Assembly: GCA_030386875.1 (NCBI GenBank)
Contig: CM059562.1
Span: forward strand, 47,327,757-47,391,756
Source of the DNA: Morinoia aosen
Lineage: Eukaryota; Arthropoda; Malacostraca; Amphipoda; Talitridae
DNA: 64,000 nt
Reading direction: 5' to 3'
The notes below the pieces were generated by a model. That model was given only the letters and a program-made list of their open reading frames with translations, had not been told where the DNA came from and did no database searches. Positions 10,944-21,347 of the stretch are shown in pieces (within the stretch, counting starts at the first letter, position 1; each line of letters opens with the position of its first letter). A program made the translations under genes and the position numbers.

Positions 10944-11494
10944 TTTAGTAAATTCAGACTAAAATCCTATGTCACATTATCAGAAGGCTTTTGATTCCAA
11001 TTAATAGTATTAATACATACTATCCACTTCAATTCACAATATATTATTTCCATGGCAACATTTTCAGCTAGTGATTCCTATTGCTAAATTGTCGAGTTCA
11101 CGACTCAATATAAAAATAATTGTCTATATTTCACAAAGCATTCTTATTGTTGTCCAATACTTTCTTTTTTTCAGCAATACTTTTAATCTTTTAAAACATC
11201 CTAAACTAATTTAGGAAATATTTTTTTTTTTTCTTTCAATGTTCTATATAATTTTTAATTTGGCTATTATTAAACACTAGTGTACATGGCCCATCAAAAA
11301 TGAAGGGATTCAACATTTGCCATTAATCCCTTACTCTACCCAGTTGTGGATGACAAACCCATTTATCCATCCTAATAGTCCCCAAGATCTAGAAATGTTA
11401 TAGTACTTGAGCACTTGCGAAACTTGTATCACAGATACAGTCATTAAACATCCTAATGCGTCACAGAGACAAAAGAAGCAGACCCAAAATATAC
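10944..11494. other. non-coding DNA
   Basis: AT-rich with homopolymer runs; no recognised gene or element. Confidence 0.5.
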
Positions 11495-11800
11495 GGTCAT
11501 GATGCATTTTAGGTGCTGCACGGAAATTAATAATGTAGTTACGAATAATCAGTAAATGAACACATTTAAAAACGTTTTACATGAATGGCATTCTGCTCGC
11601 TGATGCGTTATTTTCGAATTATTGAACTTTGAAGTTGGCTGTTGCGCACCAAAGGAATTGACAGCACCAACCGTAATTTAATTAATAACGGAAGCTAACC
11701 TCCTATTACAAACGTAAAGAGTTTGGGTCGTGAGGGTTAGCCACAGTTCTTTTAGTGAAAATTATAAATAAAGCTTCTAACTCACCCATAAGGGTTATGA
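11495..11800 (+). repeat. left arm of a 306-bp inverted repeat pair
   Basis: Inverted partner of 15733-16038. It runs from GGTCATGATGCATTTTAGG to ACCCATAAGGGTTATGA and contains the recurrent block TGGGTCGTGAGG...AGCCACAGTTCTTTTAGTG. With its partner it may be the end of a 4.5-kb element. Confidence 0.8.
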
Positions 11801-11884
11801 CCGCAATCTTGTTTATTTCAGCTCCAGGATGGCTACCAACATGGGCGCCGCCATCTTGGAGCCAATGTAAACAAGATTGCGGTC
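11799..11884. repeat. 86-bp perfect-ended palindrome
   Basis: Arms of about 35 bp, GACCGCAATCTTGTTTA outermost, then GGCTCCAAGATGGC (one arm) against its near complement, around a short loop. It is absent from the matching place in the right arm near 15733, so it looks like a small insertion. Nearby open frames are spurious. Confidence 0.75.
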
Positions 11885-12181
11885 CAGGGTGTAATTTCAG
11901 AATTTCAGGACATAAATTAGAAAAAAGTTCAAAAATTTTTTGATCAAACGTTAAAATAGTTCACTTTCTCAAGTATCTATTATGTTTTGAAAAATTTCAA
12001 AATCTGTTCGTGCATAATAGTTCATTTCATTAAAAACCTTAGAAGTTATTCAAATACCAATAGTTGTTATTTTAATATCATTGGATAATTTATAAGGCTA
12101 TCAGGTACATGGAAGTAAATGTTTGGATATTCCTGAAAGTTTTCAAGTATTGAATTCAGTTGAGTTTTGAAGTAATATAAG
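11885..12181. other. non-coding DNA
   Basis: Nothing recognised. Confidence 0.5.
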
Positions 12182-12721
12182 TGAAGTGAAACTAGCCTGC
12201 TAATTGTCTCACCACTAGGATGCCGATCTGTCAGGATGCCGACCAGGCAAGAGTTAGCTATTCAGGCTAAAAAGCTAGGCCCAGACACTAGGGTAAGGTT
12301 CGGGATGAACAAGTAACAATGTTTTTAAAACATGGCAAGTTTAATAGACATAACACGTATAATCTCAGTACGTGTCTTGCAAGAGCCGTCTCTCTACATG
12401 AGATCGTAGCTCTTCTGCCGACTAAACAGCCCGCAAAAACACCTAAAGTACAATGGTAAAAGAGGCCGCAGGATTACCCAAGCACGGTATAGAGACCATG
12501 GTACCATGATAGAGACTCACACAAGCGTCAGGCAAGAAGCTTAATTTAGCCTGCTCGTAGTCAAGTGCACTGCATGAAGGTCCTAACGCAACAGTCGTGC
12601 AAACGTTCACTTTGGCTTCCGAAATCCGAATGGCTTAACAGGCGGTCGCAGCATGGAGCGCTACGTACCGTACAGCACTACCCGCAAGGTACAAAACACG
12701 TAGTGAAATAATTTCACTACA
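12182..12721 (-). mobile_element. 540-bp solo LTR-like element
   Basis: The sequence is flanked by a 4-bp duplication TAAG (12178-12181 and 12722-12725) and has TG...CA termini extended to 10-bp inverted ends TGAAGTGAAA and TTTCACTACA. The right end carries a 21-nt palindrome (12700-12720), recalling the terminal hairpins of the three CsRn1-type LTRs in this window when read on the minus strand. A 4-bp duplication fits those Gypsy elements. The alternative is a small DNA transposon; no full-length copy is present for comparison. Confidence 0.6.
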
Positions 12722-13094
12722 TAAGCTAGCTGCTGAAACAATAAATAATTATTTTGCATCCATGTTGTTGATATGCTTTCTCATTATTACGATGTTTGGT
12801 AATACCATATTGTGAACCTCTGTAGAAAACATATTTTTTTAAATAATGTTTTTAACCTCCGTGCACTTGGTTAAATTATTGTGCTAGTCTAAATTAGTCT
12901 CAAAATTAATTTACGTAATACTCAAAATTTCGAATCTTTCTCCAGCAATATCAATCATTTGAGTTCTATGAGCTTCAACACAATGTTCTGAAAAATAAAA
13001 ACATCTTAAAACGAAGAGAGACCAGCAAAGCACTGATAATGATAGAATCTCAACTCTTCGATTACTCGGGCTTTTCGTGCACTGTACAACTTTG

Positions 13095-13300
13095 TCTTTG
13101 CTCGTCATAGCCGTGTGTCTATAGGCCCTGCCCGCCGTGCGGGAAACGCGGGTTCGAGTCCCGGCGCTGAATGGCGATTTTCTCTGTTGGGTATAGAGGA
13201 AAAATTCAAAGCACAATACCCTACTCCACCCAGGTGTCTGAAATGGGTACCAGTCTTGACCGGGGGAAAGCGTCATGGCGTCCAAGCGTTAGTTATAAGG
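13095..13300 (+). mobile_element. tRNA-derived SINE, diverged
   Basis: A strong RNA polymerase III B-box core GGTTCGAGTCC at about 13151-13161 sits in a tRNA-like head (GCGGGTTCGAGTCCCGGCG). A 3' body follows with CCACCCAGGTGTCTGAAATG and GGGTACC, resembling conserved tails of invertebrate SINEs. The region cannot fold as a full tRNA and the A box is weak. Boundaries are approximate. Confidence 0.5.
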
Positions 13301-15732
13301 CATTTGAAAATCCAATGTACACGGTGATATGTATCAGGCTTGAAATTGGAAATAAAGCATCCAAAGATGCCTTCATTATTTTTTTTTCTCGCGAATCCGG
13401 ACGAATCCTTCAAAAGTTCTCGGCTTTCTCTCGTTGTTGTGTGAAACAATACAAAATTTGAAAATATATGCATTTATTTCAAAAAATTGATTCTGTGTTA
13501 TTGACATATAAGCTGTTACTTACAAGAGCTTCTTGAGTACCAAACGTCAAAAATTACCTTTTTTAAAACCAAACTCTTATGCACAGTTAATCTTCTCATA
13601 GCAAAGAAAAACTATAAAGAAGGCATGGAAAATATATCTCTAAAATTCATTTTCTTACGATGAAGCGCTGTTTCGATGTAACTCAAACTACTACGACTGA
13701 CAATAATGAGTTAGTTGCGTGTTTTTCTAACAGGCCCTTTACGCGATAATATTTCATTTGAATCTTGTTACAATATTTTACAGGAATTTAAATAACTAGC
13801 AAGCAAAACCTCATTTGTATTGCGTAAGTAACCGGTAAAATAATAATAATAATGAATAATAATTTTGTGGTCCTCAGAATGTTAGGCAATACACCGGCAT
13901 GTGTATTTACTTATATAAAGACTACAAATCTTCAAACTAGTTACACAACTGCTGCACATTCTGCCAAATATCTCCTTAAAACATTGGTTACTTACAAATA
14001 AAAGAGGTAGAAAACTAATTATTGGCAAACTCACCGAATCAGAATAAAAGTGAGTAGAAACGCTTCAGCGCACCCACACTTTCCAACCTTCAAAAGTTTA
14101 ATGACACAATTTATAAATAATTAGCATCAGCGCAATGACTGCAGATGGTTGGTCACTTAAATATCAAAGCACTGGTTGCAATTGTAAATGGAACACTCAA
14201 TGTCTCCAAAAGTTGCGAAACGTGTTTAGTCATTAATTGTATTTTTTCAAACAATTTTTCTCCTCTGGCGTTGAACAAGAACAAAAAACTGTAATGTAGG
14301 AAATTTTTGTACAACATTCAAAATTGAATTTTGAAATTTGTTATCGTAACTTACATGTATCAACTGGCATTACTGAACACAATAGTGTCATGTTAAATAT
14401 TTTGTTTTACAATGATTGTGATTCATAATTTTATTATATATGAAATTTTTATGAGTTCAATTGAGGATCTTTTATATTAGGAAATTTTTAAACCCCAATA
14501 TGTTGTAAGGCATCGCATGTTTCACCATTTTTGGAAATGAACGGGTTTTCTTCCTTTCTTATGCCATCTAACTTCATCGAGAAATATCCAGTAAAAACTT
14601 CGGTAGAGTAATTTCATCGGATATCAAATAACTAATAAATTTACAATGAATCACACATATCAATGTTGAAATTATCTGTGAGATGGATTTTATTAATTTA
14701 CATAGATGTTCTCTTTGTGTATTTTATACTTAAAAACCGTTAATTGCATTAACGAACAACGAAAGAAAACCATTCCCAAATACCTTTTCAAGACACCCAC
14801 TGTCATTTCAAATGTCAAGCTTTGCTCACATTACATTTTTTTGCCCTTATGCTTAATATTTGATTTTAAGCCACCTCATTGGTTGGCAGAAATTGGTTTT
14901 CTTCAACTCCATGACGTGATTAATTAAAAATGAAATTTATAAAGAGTATCATACAACTTACTCTAAGACAAACCAAAATAATATGTAAATATTTACGCAC
15001 TTTAAAGGAAAAACGGAATAACCATATAATTATTCAACAGCAAGTATACTCTACCATGCATACAGCTGCTAGGTAGCTGCGGCGCGGAAGGAACAGCTCT
15101 CTGTAGCAAATGGAACTCTCAGAAGTTCATTTCTGAAGAACGAGCTTAATTTGTGTCTCGTACAGGGCCGAATAGCGAATCATTCTCGTAAGAATAGCAT
15201 TAAGGTATGCTTCTCTGTCTCATTCACGGGGAAACAATAATGAATAACTATTACTCTGAAGGGATTTTTGACTAAAAAATTTACCTTTTCCTAAAGCTGA
15301 GAAATTTCTTTTTCCAATGAAATAACTTGAAGGCCATTTGAAGCATGATATATGGTACAAAAATGTCTTTTAAAACGATGAATGACGTTTCCTTGGAAAT
15401 CATTCGTTCACCGGCGCGGTCTTGCTCATCAGTTCATTAAGCAACATGGTCTGAGGAGGTGTGCGACGCTCCTATCACTCGATCCAGTGTACGTATATTA
15501 TATATATTCTTTCACATATAAAAGGAGAAATATATATAATAACAGTTATTTTTATGATGAAACCTTTTATAAACTAATTTTAAGTTATATTTGTTCCAAT
15601 TTATGGTGCCAATTTTGAATATAAGGTACTTCAAAATAGTTCACAGAAATTCCTTCGATTGCTACATCAAGTTCCAATTTGCGCATTGTGTCCAGGCATA
15701 AAAAAGTTCCCTGAAATTCTTCCCTGTTGCAG
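13301..15732. other. non-coding DNA inside the 306-bp inverted pair
   Basis: AT-rich. No coding region with recognisable homology, no RNA gene. Short open frames here have no supporting motifs. Confidence 0.5.
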
Positions 15733-16038
15733 TCGTAAACCTAATGGGTGGGTTAGAAGCTTTCTTCATAATTTTCACTAAAACAACTGTGGCTAACACT
15801 CACGACCCAACCTCTTACGTTTGTAATAGGGGGTTAGCGTCCCTTATTAATTAAATTATGCTTGGCACGGTCACTTCCTTTGGCACGCAACAGCCAACTT
15901 CAAAGTTCAATAATTCAAAAATAACGCATCAGCGAGCAGAATGCCATTTTTTGTAAAACGTTTTTAAATGGGTTCCTCTACTGATTATTCGTAACTACAT
16001 TATTAATTTCCGTGCAGCACCTAAAATGCATATTGACC
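15733..16038 (-). repeat. right arm of a 306-bp inverted repeat pair
   Basis: Inverted copy of 11495-11800, of equal length, separated from it by 3.9 kb. Outer end CCTAAAATGCATATTGACC; inner end near CGTAAACCTAATGGGT. Confidence 0.8.
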
Positions 16039-16276
16039 AAATAAACAAATGAAGGGTATTATTAGGCAAAACTTTCCAATTTCCGTACCTATTAAGCACC
16101 TTTACATACAGAAATATTACAAAACCAACACCAAAATTTATCTGATCAACAAATTTTATAGTAAATAAACTGTGCTAATTTTTTGTCTATTATCATCAAG
16201 TCTGAGCAAGGTAGAAGTTATGTTTTTCTATACTAGTAATCATCCAAACATATGTGACATAACGGCATTAAAATGA
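16039..16276. other. non-coding DNA
   Basis: Nothing recognised. Confidence 0.5.
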
Positions 16277-17773
16277 TTGGTAAATGTTGAGGACTTGACC
16301 ATAATTGATTTTCGAATTTTCAATGCCTAAATAATGTTAATCACATGGAAATAAACAAGTTTTCTTCAATGCACTTTCCAGTGGAAACGAGTATTTTAAA
16401 AGTTATAGCGGTAAATGAGGTAACATAACTCCAGTGTTTTAGGCGGGAATAAATGAATAAGGGAAGCATCACCCTATTACAAACGTAAAGAGGTTGGGTC
16501 GAGAGGGGTAGCCACAGTTCTTTTAGTGAAAATTGGAAATCAATTGAAATTCTACTATGCATAAACATAATTAATGAGATGACGAGTTATATTGTCGATG
16601 CAAAAGACTGAACTCGAAAGTTCCCAGATACGTCGAACGGACAATATACCGTCATCTCAGGGCTGCCAGTGACGTCGAAGCAGCGGTAAACACTTTATAA
16701 GCAGCGGTAAACGCTTTATTATAAAAGTTAAGAGGTTGGGTCGTGAGGGGTAGCCACAGTTCTTTTAGTGAGAATTATCAATAAAGTGAAATTCTAGTAT
16801 GCATTAGTATAAATACTGAGATGACGAGTTCATTTGTCGATCCGAACGAATTCATTCGAATGCTCTCAGATACGTCTAACGTTCGACGTAATGGGTCGGT
16901 TAAAACTTTTCTTTATAATTTCCACTAGAAGAACTGTTGCTAGCCCTCACAACCCAACCTCTTTACGTTTGTAATAGGGGGTTTGCTTCTCTTCTTTATT
17001 TTTTCTAGCAAAGTCGGCTTGGTTGGCGCGCGGCAATGCCTGCTTACTTTCACGTCGGACCGCGCGGTATATTTTACCCCGCCTGAAACACTGGAGTTCC
17101 GGTAACTCATTTACCGCTATAACTTTTAAAATACTCGTTTCCACCGGAAAGTGCATTGAAGAAAACTTGTTTCTTTTGATCTCATTAACCATATTTTGGC
17201 ATCGAAAATTCAAAAATCAATTATGGTCAAGTCCTCAACATTTACCGAAACGTTTTACCCGACCCATTACGTCGAATGATCAAGTGTGTCCAAGCCCGCC
17301 AAAAAGAAGGGGAAGACCCTAAAATGGACGACCCAACCTCTTTACGTTTATAATAAAGTGTTTACCGCTGCTTCGACGTCACTGGCAGCCCTGAGATGAC
17401 GGTATATTGTCTGTTCGACGTATCTGGGAACTTTCGAGTTAAGTCATTCGCATCGACAATATAACTCGTCATCTCATTAATTATGTTTATGCATAGTAGA
17501 ATTTAAATTGATTTATAATTTTCACTAAAAGAACTTTGGCTACCCCTCTCGACCCAACCTCTTTACGTTTGTAATAGGGTGATGCTTCCCTTTTCATTCA
17601 TTCCCGCCTTAAATACAGGAGTTCCGTTAACTCATTTACCGCTATAACTTTTAAAATATTCGTTTCTGCCGGAAAGTGCATTGAAGAAAACATGTTTCTT
17701 TTGGTCTCATTAACATTATTTCGGCATCGAAAATTCGAAAATAAATTATGGTCAAGTCCTCAACATTTACCAA
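16277..17773. repeat. 1.5-kb imperfect palindrome of nested foldback arms
   Basis: A symmetric structure centred near 17025. Outer arms are the TTGGTAAATGTTGAGG family (16277-16450 against 17600-17773, with a third inverted copy at about 17090-17250). The next layers are copies of the block GAGGTTGGGTCGTGAGGGG with GCCACAGTTCTTTTAGTG (16471, 16717 forward; 16908, 17327, 17516 inverted). Then comes GATGACGAGTTATATTGTCG (16575) against its complement (near 17470). The inner part is irregular, with an insertion around 16980-17090. No protein is encoded. Confidence 0.85.
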
Positions 17774-18487
17774 ATGATTTTTAAAAAGTAAAATGGTAGA
17801 AAATTTATTCAATGAAACAAAGGCAAGTTTAGCACAACATTTAATGAGTGAGGTGATACGTGCAAGTAGGGTACTATAGGAACTCATTAGGAAGTATGTA
17901 CTTCCATTACCATGTCAACGAGAATCAAATACCATGGAAATTCAATATAAAAAGCAAAGAAAACACTATGAATTTAAAATTGCATTACCTGAACTCCTGA
18001 CATAGCGGAGATTTTAATCTATGACGTGTTTACTAATCTATCAACCAACCATAACTGCACTCGAACGTGAATCATTAGATCGGACTTCAGGACACATGTA
18101 CTGGCGTCCGCAAGTATGTTGACACCCTTCTTTTCGAAAAAAAAAAAAAACTTTATTTCCAATAGAGATTGTACAATATTACAACCATTGGTTGTTAAAT
18201 ATCTTAAAATTAATACACTTAGATGATACACACACACAAGTATTGAAAAAACTCGTATCACTAGTCGAAAAGATATGATTAAGGGCAATGTACTCCTAAT
18301 CTTGCTTAATCTACATTTGACAATACATGTAATGATAATTATAAGAGATAACGCAAATTCATGGACGATGCATTTTCATTGTGGGGTGAAAACAATTTTG
18401 ACAGTTTACATGTACATGACATAAAACTTCGCAATTATTGATGCCAGGAAATAATATATGAATCGTTTGTTTCGGCAAATGTTCAAA
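17774..18487. other. non-coding DNA left of G1
   Basis: AT-rich, poly-A run near 18140; no gene or element recognised. Confidence 0.5.
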
Positions 18488-18831
18488 AGTGTGTAGCATA
18501 CAGCTACATAAGCGTAAAAATTAGAAATTCGCTATTCATACTTACATAAATTAATTAGTAGCATTAAAAATATTACTCTAATTTATTATTAATTATTTTC
18601 TACTTCTAATTCACCATCATCGAAGTTTTTGTGTAAATGCATGAAACAATAAAAATAACACTTGACATTTTTCGAGAGAGAAGCCCTCTGGTGGCAACAC
18701 TGCGCACTTGCGCGTCTCTTCTTTCAAAGCCATTTTGACTTATGGCGCCCGACTAGCAGTGTTACAAGCAAATTCTCGTGAGTTCAAATGTGTTAGAAAA
18801 TATTCGTGTTCCTTTGCTTCGTGTCAGTGAG

Positions 18832-18840
18832 TATAAATAA
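18832..18840 (+). promoter_or_regulatory. candidate TATA box in the G1 LTR
   Basis: TATAAATAA lies 340 bp into the LTR, downstream of the block conserved with G3. A second TATAAATA is at 19165-19172. Either could drive the genomic transcript; the sequence does not decide. Confidence 0.4.
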
Positions 18841-20600
18841 GTGACAAGTGCAGTGTACTAAGTTGCGTAGTTATGCTTGAGAATATGGATGTAGCATGCT
18901 CCTCATTCAGAGTTTTGTTTTGTTCTCAACATGATTTAGCGTAAAATTTGCGTCAGATGTGTCATGATTTTATTTTATTTCGTGTCATGAATTTTATAAT
19001 CAAAGCATAATCATGCTCTTTCTTTTCTCTTTTCGATAATCTACTAATCTATGTTAATCTCTGTTTGGAACGGACGCGGCAAAATTTTGCCGGCGTTCGT
19101 TGCCGATAGCGCTTTGTTTAACGGCGGAACCTCATACCGTCGCCTCTCGTCTCTACCCTGTGACTATAAATACCATAAGCATGTGTTCTAATAGTATTTT
19201 CTCCTATTTTTTTTACAAATCACTTCTAGCAGTTTTCTTTCTTAAACTGGTTTAAACGCAAAATAATCATTAAAGATGTCTTCTTAAATAGCTTTTAATA
19301 AATTACGAAGTTATTCATGTCTACTTGCTAAAGTTTGGAACTTCATTCCTAATTCATATATTGACGCAACCTCACTTAATTCGACATCAATCATCTCAAT
19401 AAAATTAATGTACTTCATCGCATTCGTGTGACAAACACCCATCACTATCTGCCTATCGTAAGTGTGTGCAAATGGCCGGCGACTCGGGCTGAGACCGACG
19501 CGTTAAGTCGCCGGTTAAACCGCCACACGGAATCTTCATGCTCTCGTGTTTTCTTTCTTCGCGTACTTTCCGCCTGTGAAATCAACGCCTAGTCTTCTTC
19601 CCCTGTTTCTATTATCATTAGGGATATATATTATTCCCTAATTTCTTTATTATTGAAAATTGAGATACCAGGATTTTACTAGGATTTTTATCCATGAACT
19701 TAGGATTTTTTATGTGTTTTTTTACGGCTTGCCAAAGTGCTGTCACTTGATATTTTACGATATTCGGTAGTTCTCGTGTTTACTTGCCCGTAGTCTCTGT
19801 GAGGAATCACGATCCTTATTACCGAAAATTCCTAGCCTAACACTCGGAATTTAAAGCCGAGGCATTAGTGATCAAACAATTTATTTCTTGATTAAAAATC
19901 TGTCAACCTAAAATCTGTCCTATCTCATTTGAGTTTGCTAGAGTGGGATTCATAAATTAGCTTGAGTAAAACCGTAGGAGTTTCTCGGATTTCTCCGTGT
20001 GGGACGATTTGTCATTATTATGTTGGATATTCAGTAGTGCCATGTCTTGATGTCTCTCCTGAATCGCGTAACCCAGCATCCTTGGACTCCTGTGCAGGAC
20101 CTCTACATCATCGCCATACACAAAATCTTCACAATCAAATCTCCCTGGGTTTCCTGGGTTTCCTGGGTTTCCTGGGTTTTGTTTTTGGTTTCTCCGAGTG
20201 CCCTGTTAAATGCTACGTTGCTCACCTAAGTCATGCTAAAACTTACTCACAACTTACCTTATTATTGAGTCAGCCCTTTTGGCATTACATTGGGAAAGGC
20301 CAGCAAATCTACCTGAGCCTCAAACCTTGAGCTACCCCCATTTACTCAAGCTCGATTGTCCTGTTAGACATTCGGAAAGCAGACCTCATAACGTGACCAC
20401 ATTACGTCACTGTTTTAAAACTCCTTCAAAGCTTTTCCCAAATTCAACTCACTCACCACGCACACTCCATCGCGTGCCTGCCTTCGTCAGCTCCAGCCTG
20501 GTCCTCCGACACGGATTGCCACCTCAGCAAGCTCTCCGAGATCAAGATCAAGACAAGCCGGTTTTCCTGACAAGCCAGTGTCCTGGCTTACTTTTTCCAA

Positions 20601-20606
20601 AATAAA
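20601..20606 (+). promoter_or_regulatory. candidate polyadenylation signal in the G1 LTR
   Basis: AATAAA about 160 bp before the LTR end, repeated at 27828-27833 in the 3' LTR, where it would act for the element's transcript. Confidence 0.4.
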
Positions 20607-20765
20607 CACCACCACCGGAAACTAAGCTGAGTTATCCAAAAACGCTTTTATTACCCCTCTCATTAATTTCCCATAGAACTATCGAGAAAATCGTTCGAGT
20701 TGCAGCCGTCAATAATCAATAATCAAAATTGCCTTCAAAATACCAACGGCTCGAAAACCCGACAC

Positions 20766-20779
20766 TGGTGCATTGGCCG
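20766..20779 (+). other. G1 primer binding site, tRNA-Gly type
   Basis: TGGTGCATTGGCCG starts two bases after the LTR. From general knowledge it is the complement of the 3' end of tRNA-Gly(GCC) plus CCA. Sister elements G2 and G3 instead have TGGTGACCCC, the tRNA-Trp type. Confidence 0.65.
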
Positions 20780-20929
20780 ATTCGTAAAAATAAAAACTAA
20801 ACTCGAAGTTTGGGAGATTTTGAGAGGATAATGTTGGCGTAGCATGTAGTGATAAGTCTTCCCATGTCGTAGAATTTGAGAAATTTCCTGTGAGTTTGAC
20901 CATGCTAATGAATTTTCTCTGAGCAGCTT

Positions 20930-21270
20930 AAAATTTTTATCTTTCTTTTATGCTGTTTCCTGTCTTTGTTTGTTTTTGTGCCTCAGTAGGTAGGACTATT
21001 TTGTAGGAATATTTTTCTACTATTTCCGTGCTGTGCATTTATTCCTGACCACCGTAAAATTCTCGTCCCATTTTCTCTCTTTCCGTTTTCTTCAACGTTA
21101 TTGATTGATTGAGTAGGTAGAAAAATAATTTTCTTCCACCTGCTTAAATTTCGTGCCTACGCAAATTGCCGCATACCGCATAATAATTTTTTTTCTCTTC
21201 GTTTCCAATTTCATATTTCCTATCTTCTGTTTCACTAAATTTGAATGATTGAGTAGGTAAAGAAGTAACG
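20930..21270 (+). repeat. G1 leader repeats, three AGTAGGTA units
   Basis: Three diverged units of about 130 bp, each with a T-rich tract followed by AGTAGGTA (at 20985, 21112 and 21252), between primer site and gag. The arrangement is kept in G2 (three units) and G3 (two units), so it is probably a functional part of the RNA leader, for example packaging or translation. Confidence 0.7.
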
Positions 21271-21347
21271 CAAATCCTTGTCACTAAATCCCAAGTCTTA
21301 GGAACTGATATCATTAATTGCGCATTCCCCAAAAAGAGATTGCTAGC

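Larger units (their letters stand above)
18492..20764 (+). repeat. G1 5' LTR, 2273 bp
   Basis: It begins TGTAGCATACAGCTACA, a self-complementary tip, and ends CCCGACA. It is unusually long for Gypsy. It contains a four-fold tttcctggg tandem (about 20143-20178) that makes a spurious 122-codon frame, and a block near 18680-18780 shared with the G3 LTR (GGCAACACTGCGC...). Confidence 0.95.

Noticed and set aside
13130-13175. Functional tRNA gene
   Set aside because: Only the B-box side is well formed. No cloverleaf with acceptor stem and anticodon arm can be drawn, so it is a tRNA-derived SINE head.
19962-20330. 122-codon frame with GFLGFLGFLG repeat, duplicated at 27189-27557
   Set aside because: It lies inside both G1 LTRs; identity reflects the young LTR pair and the repeat comes from a 9-bp tandem. 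No domain is seen.
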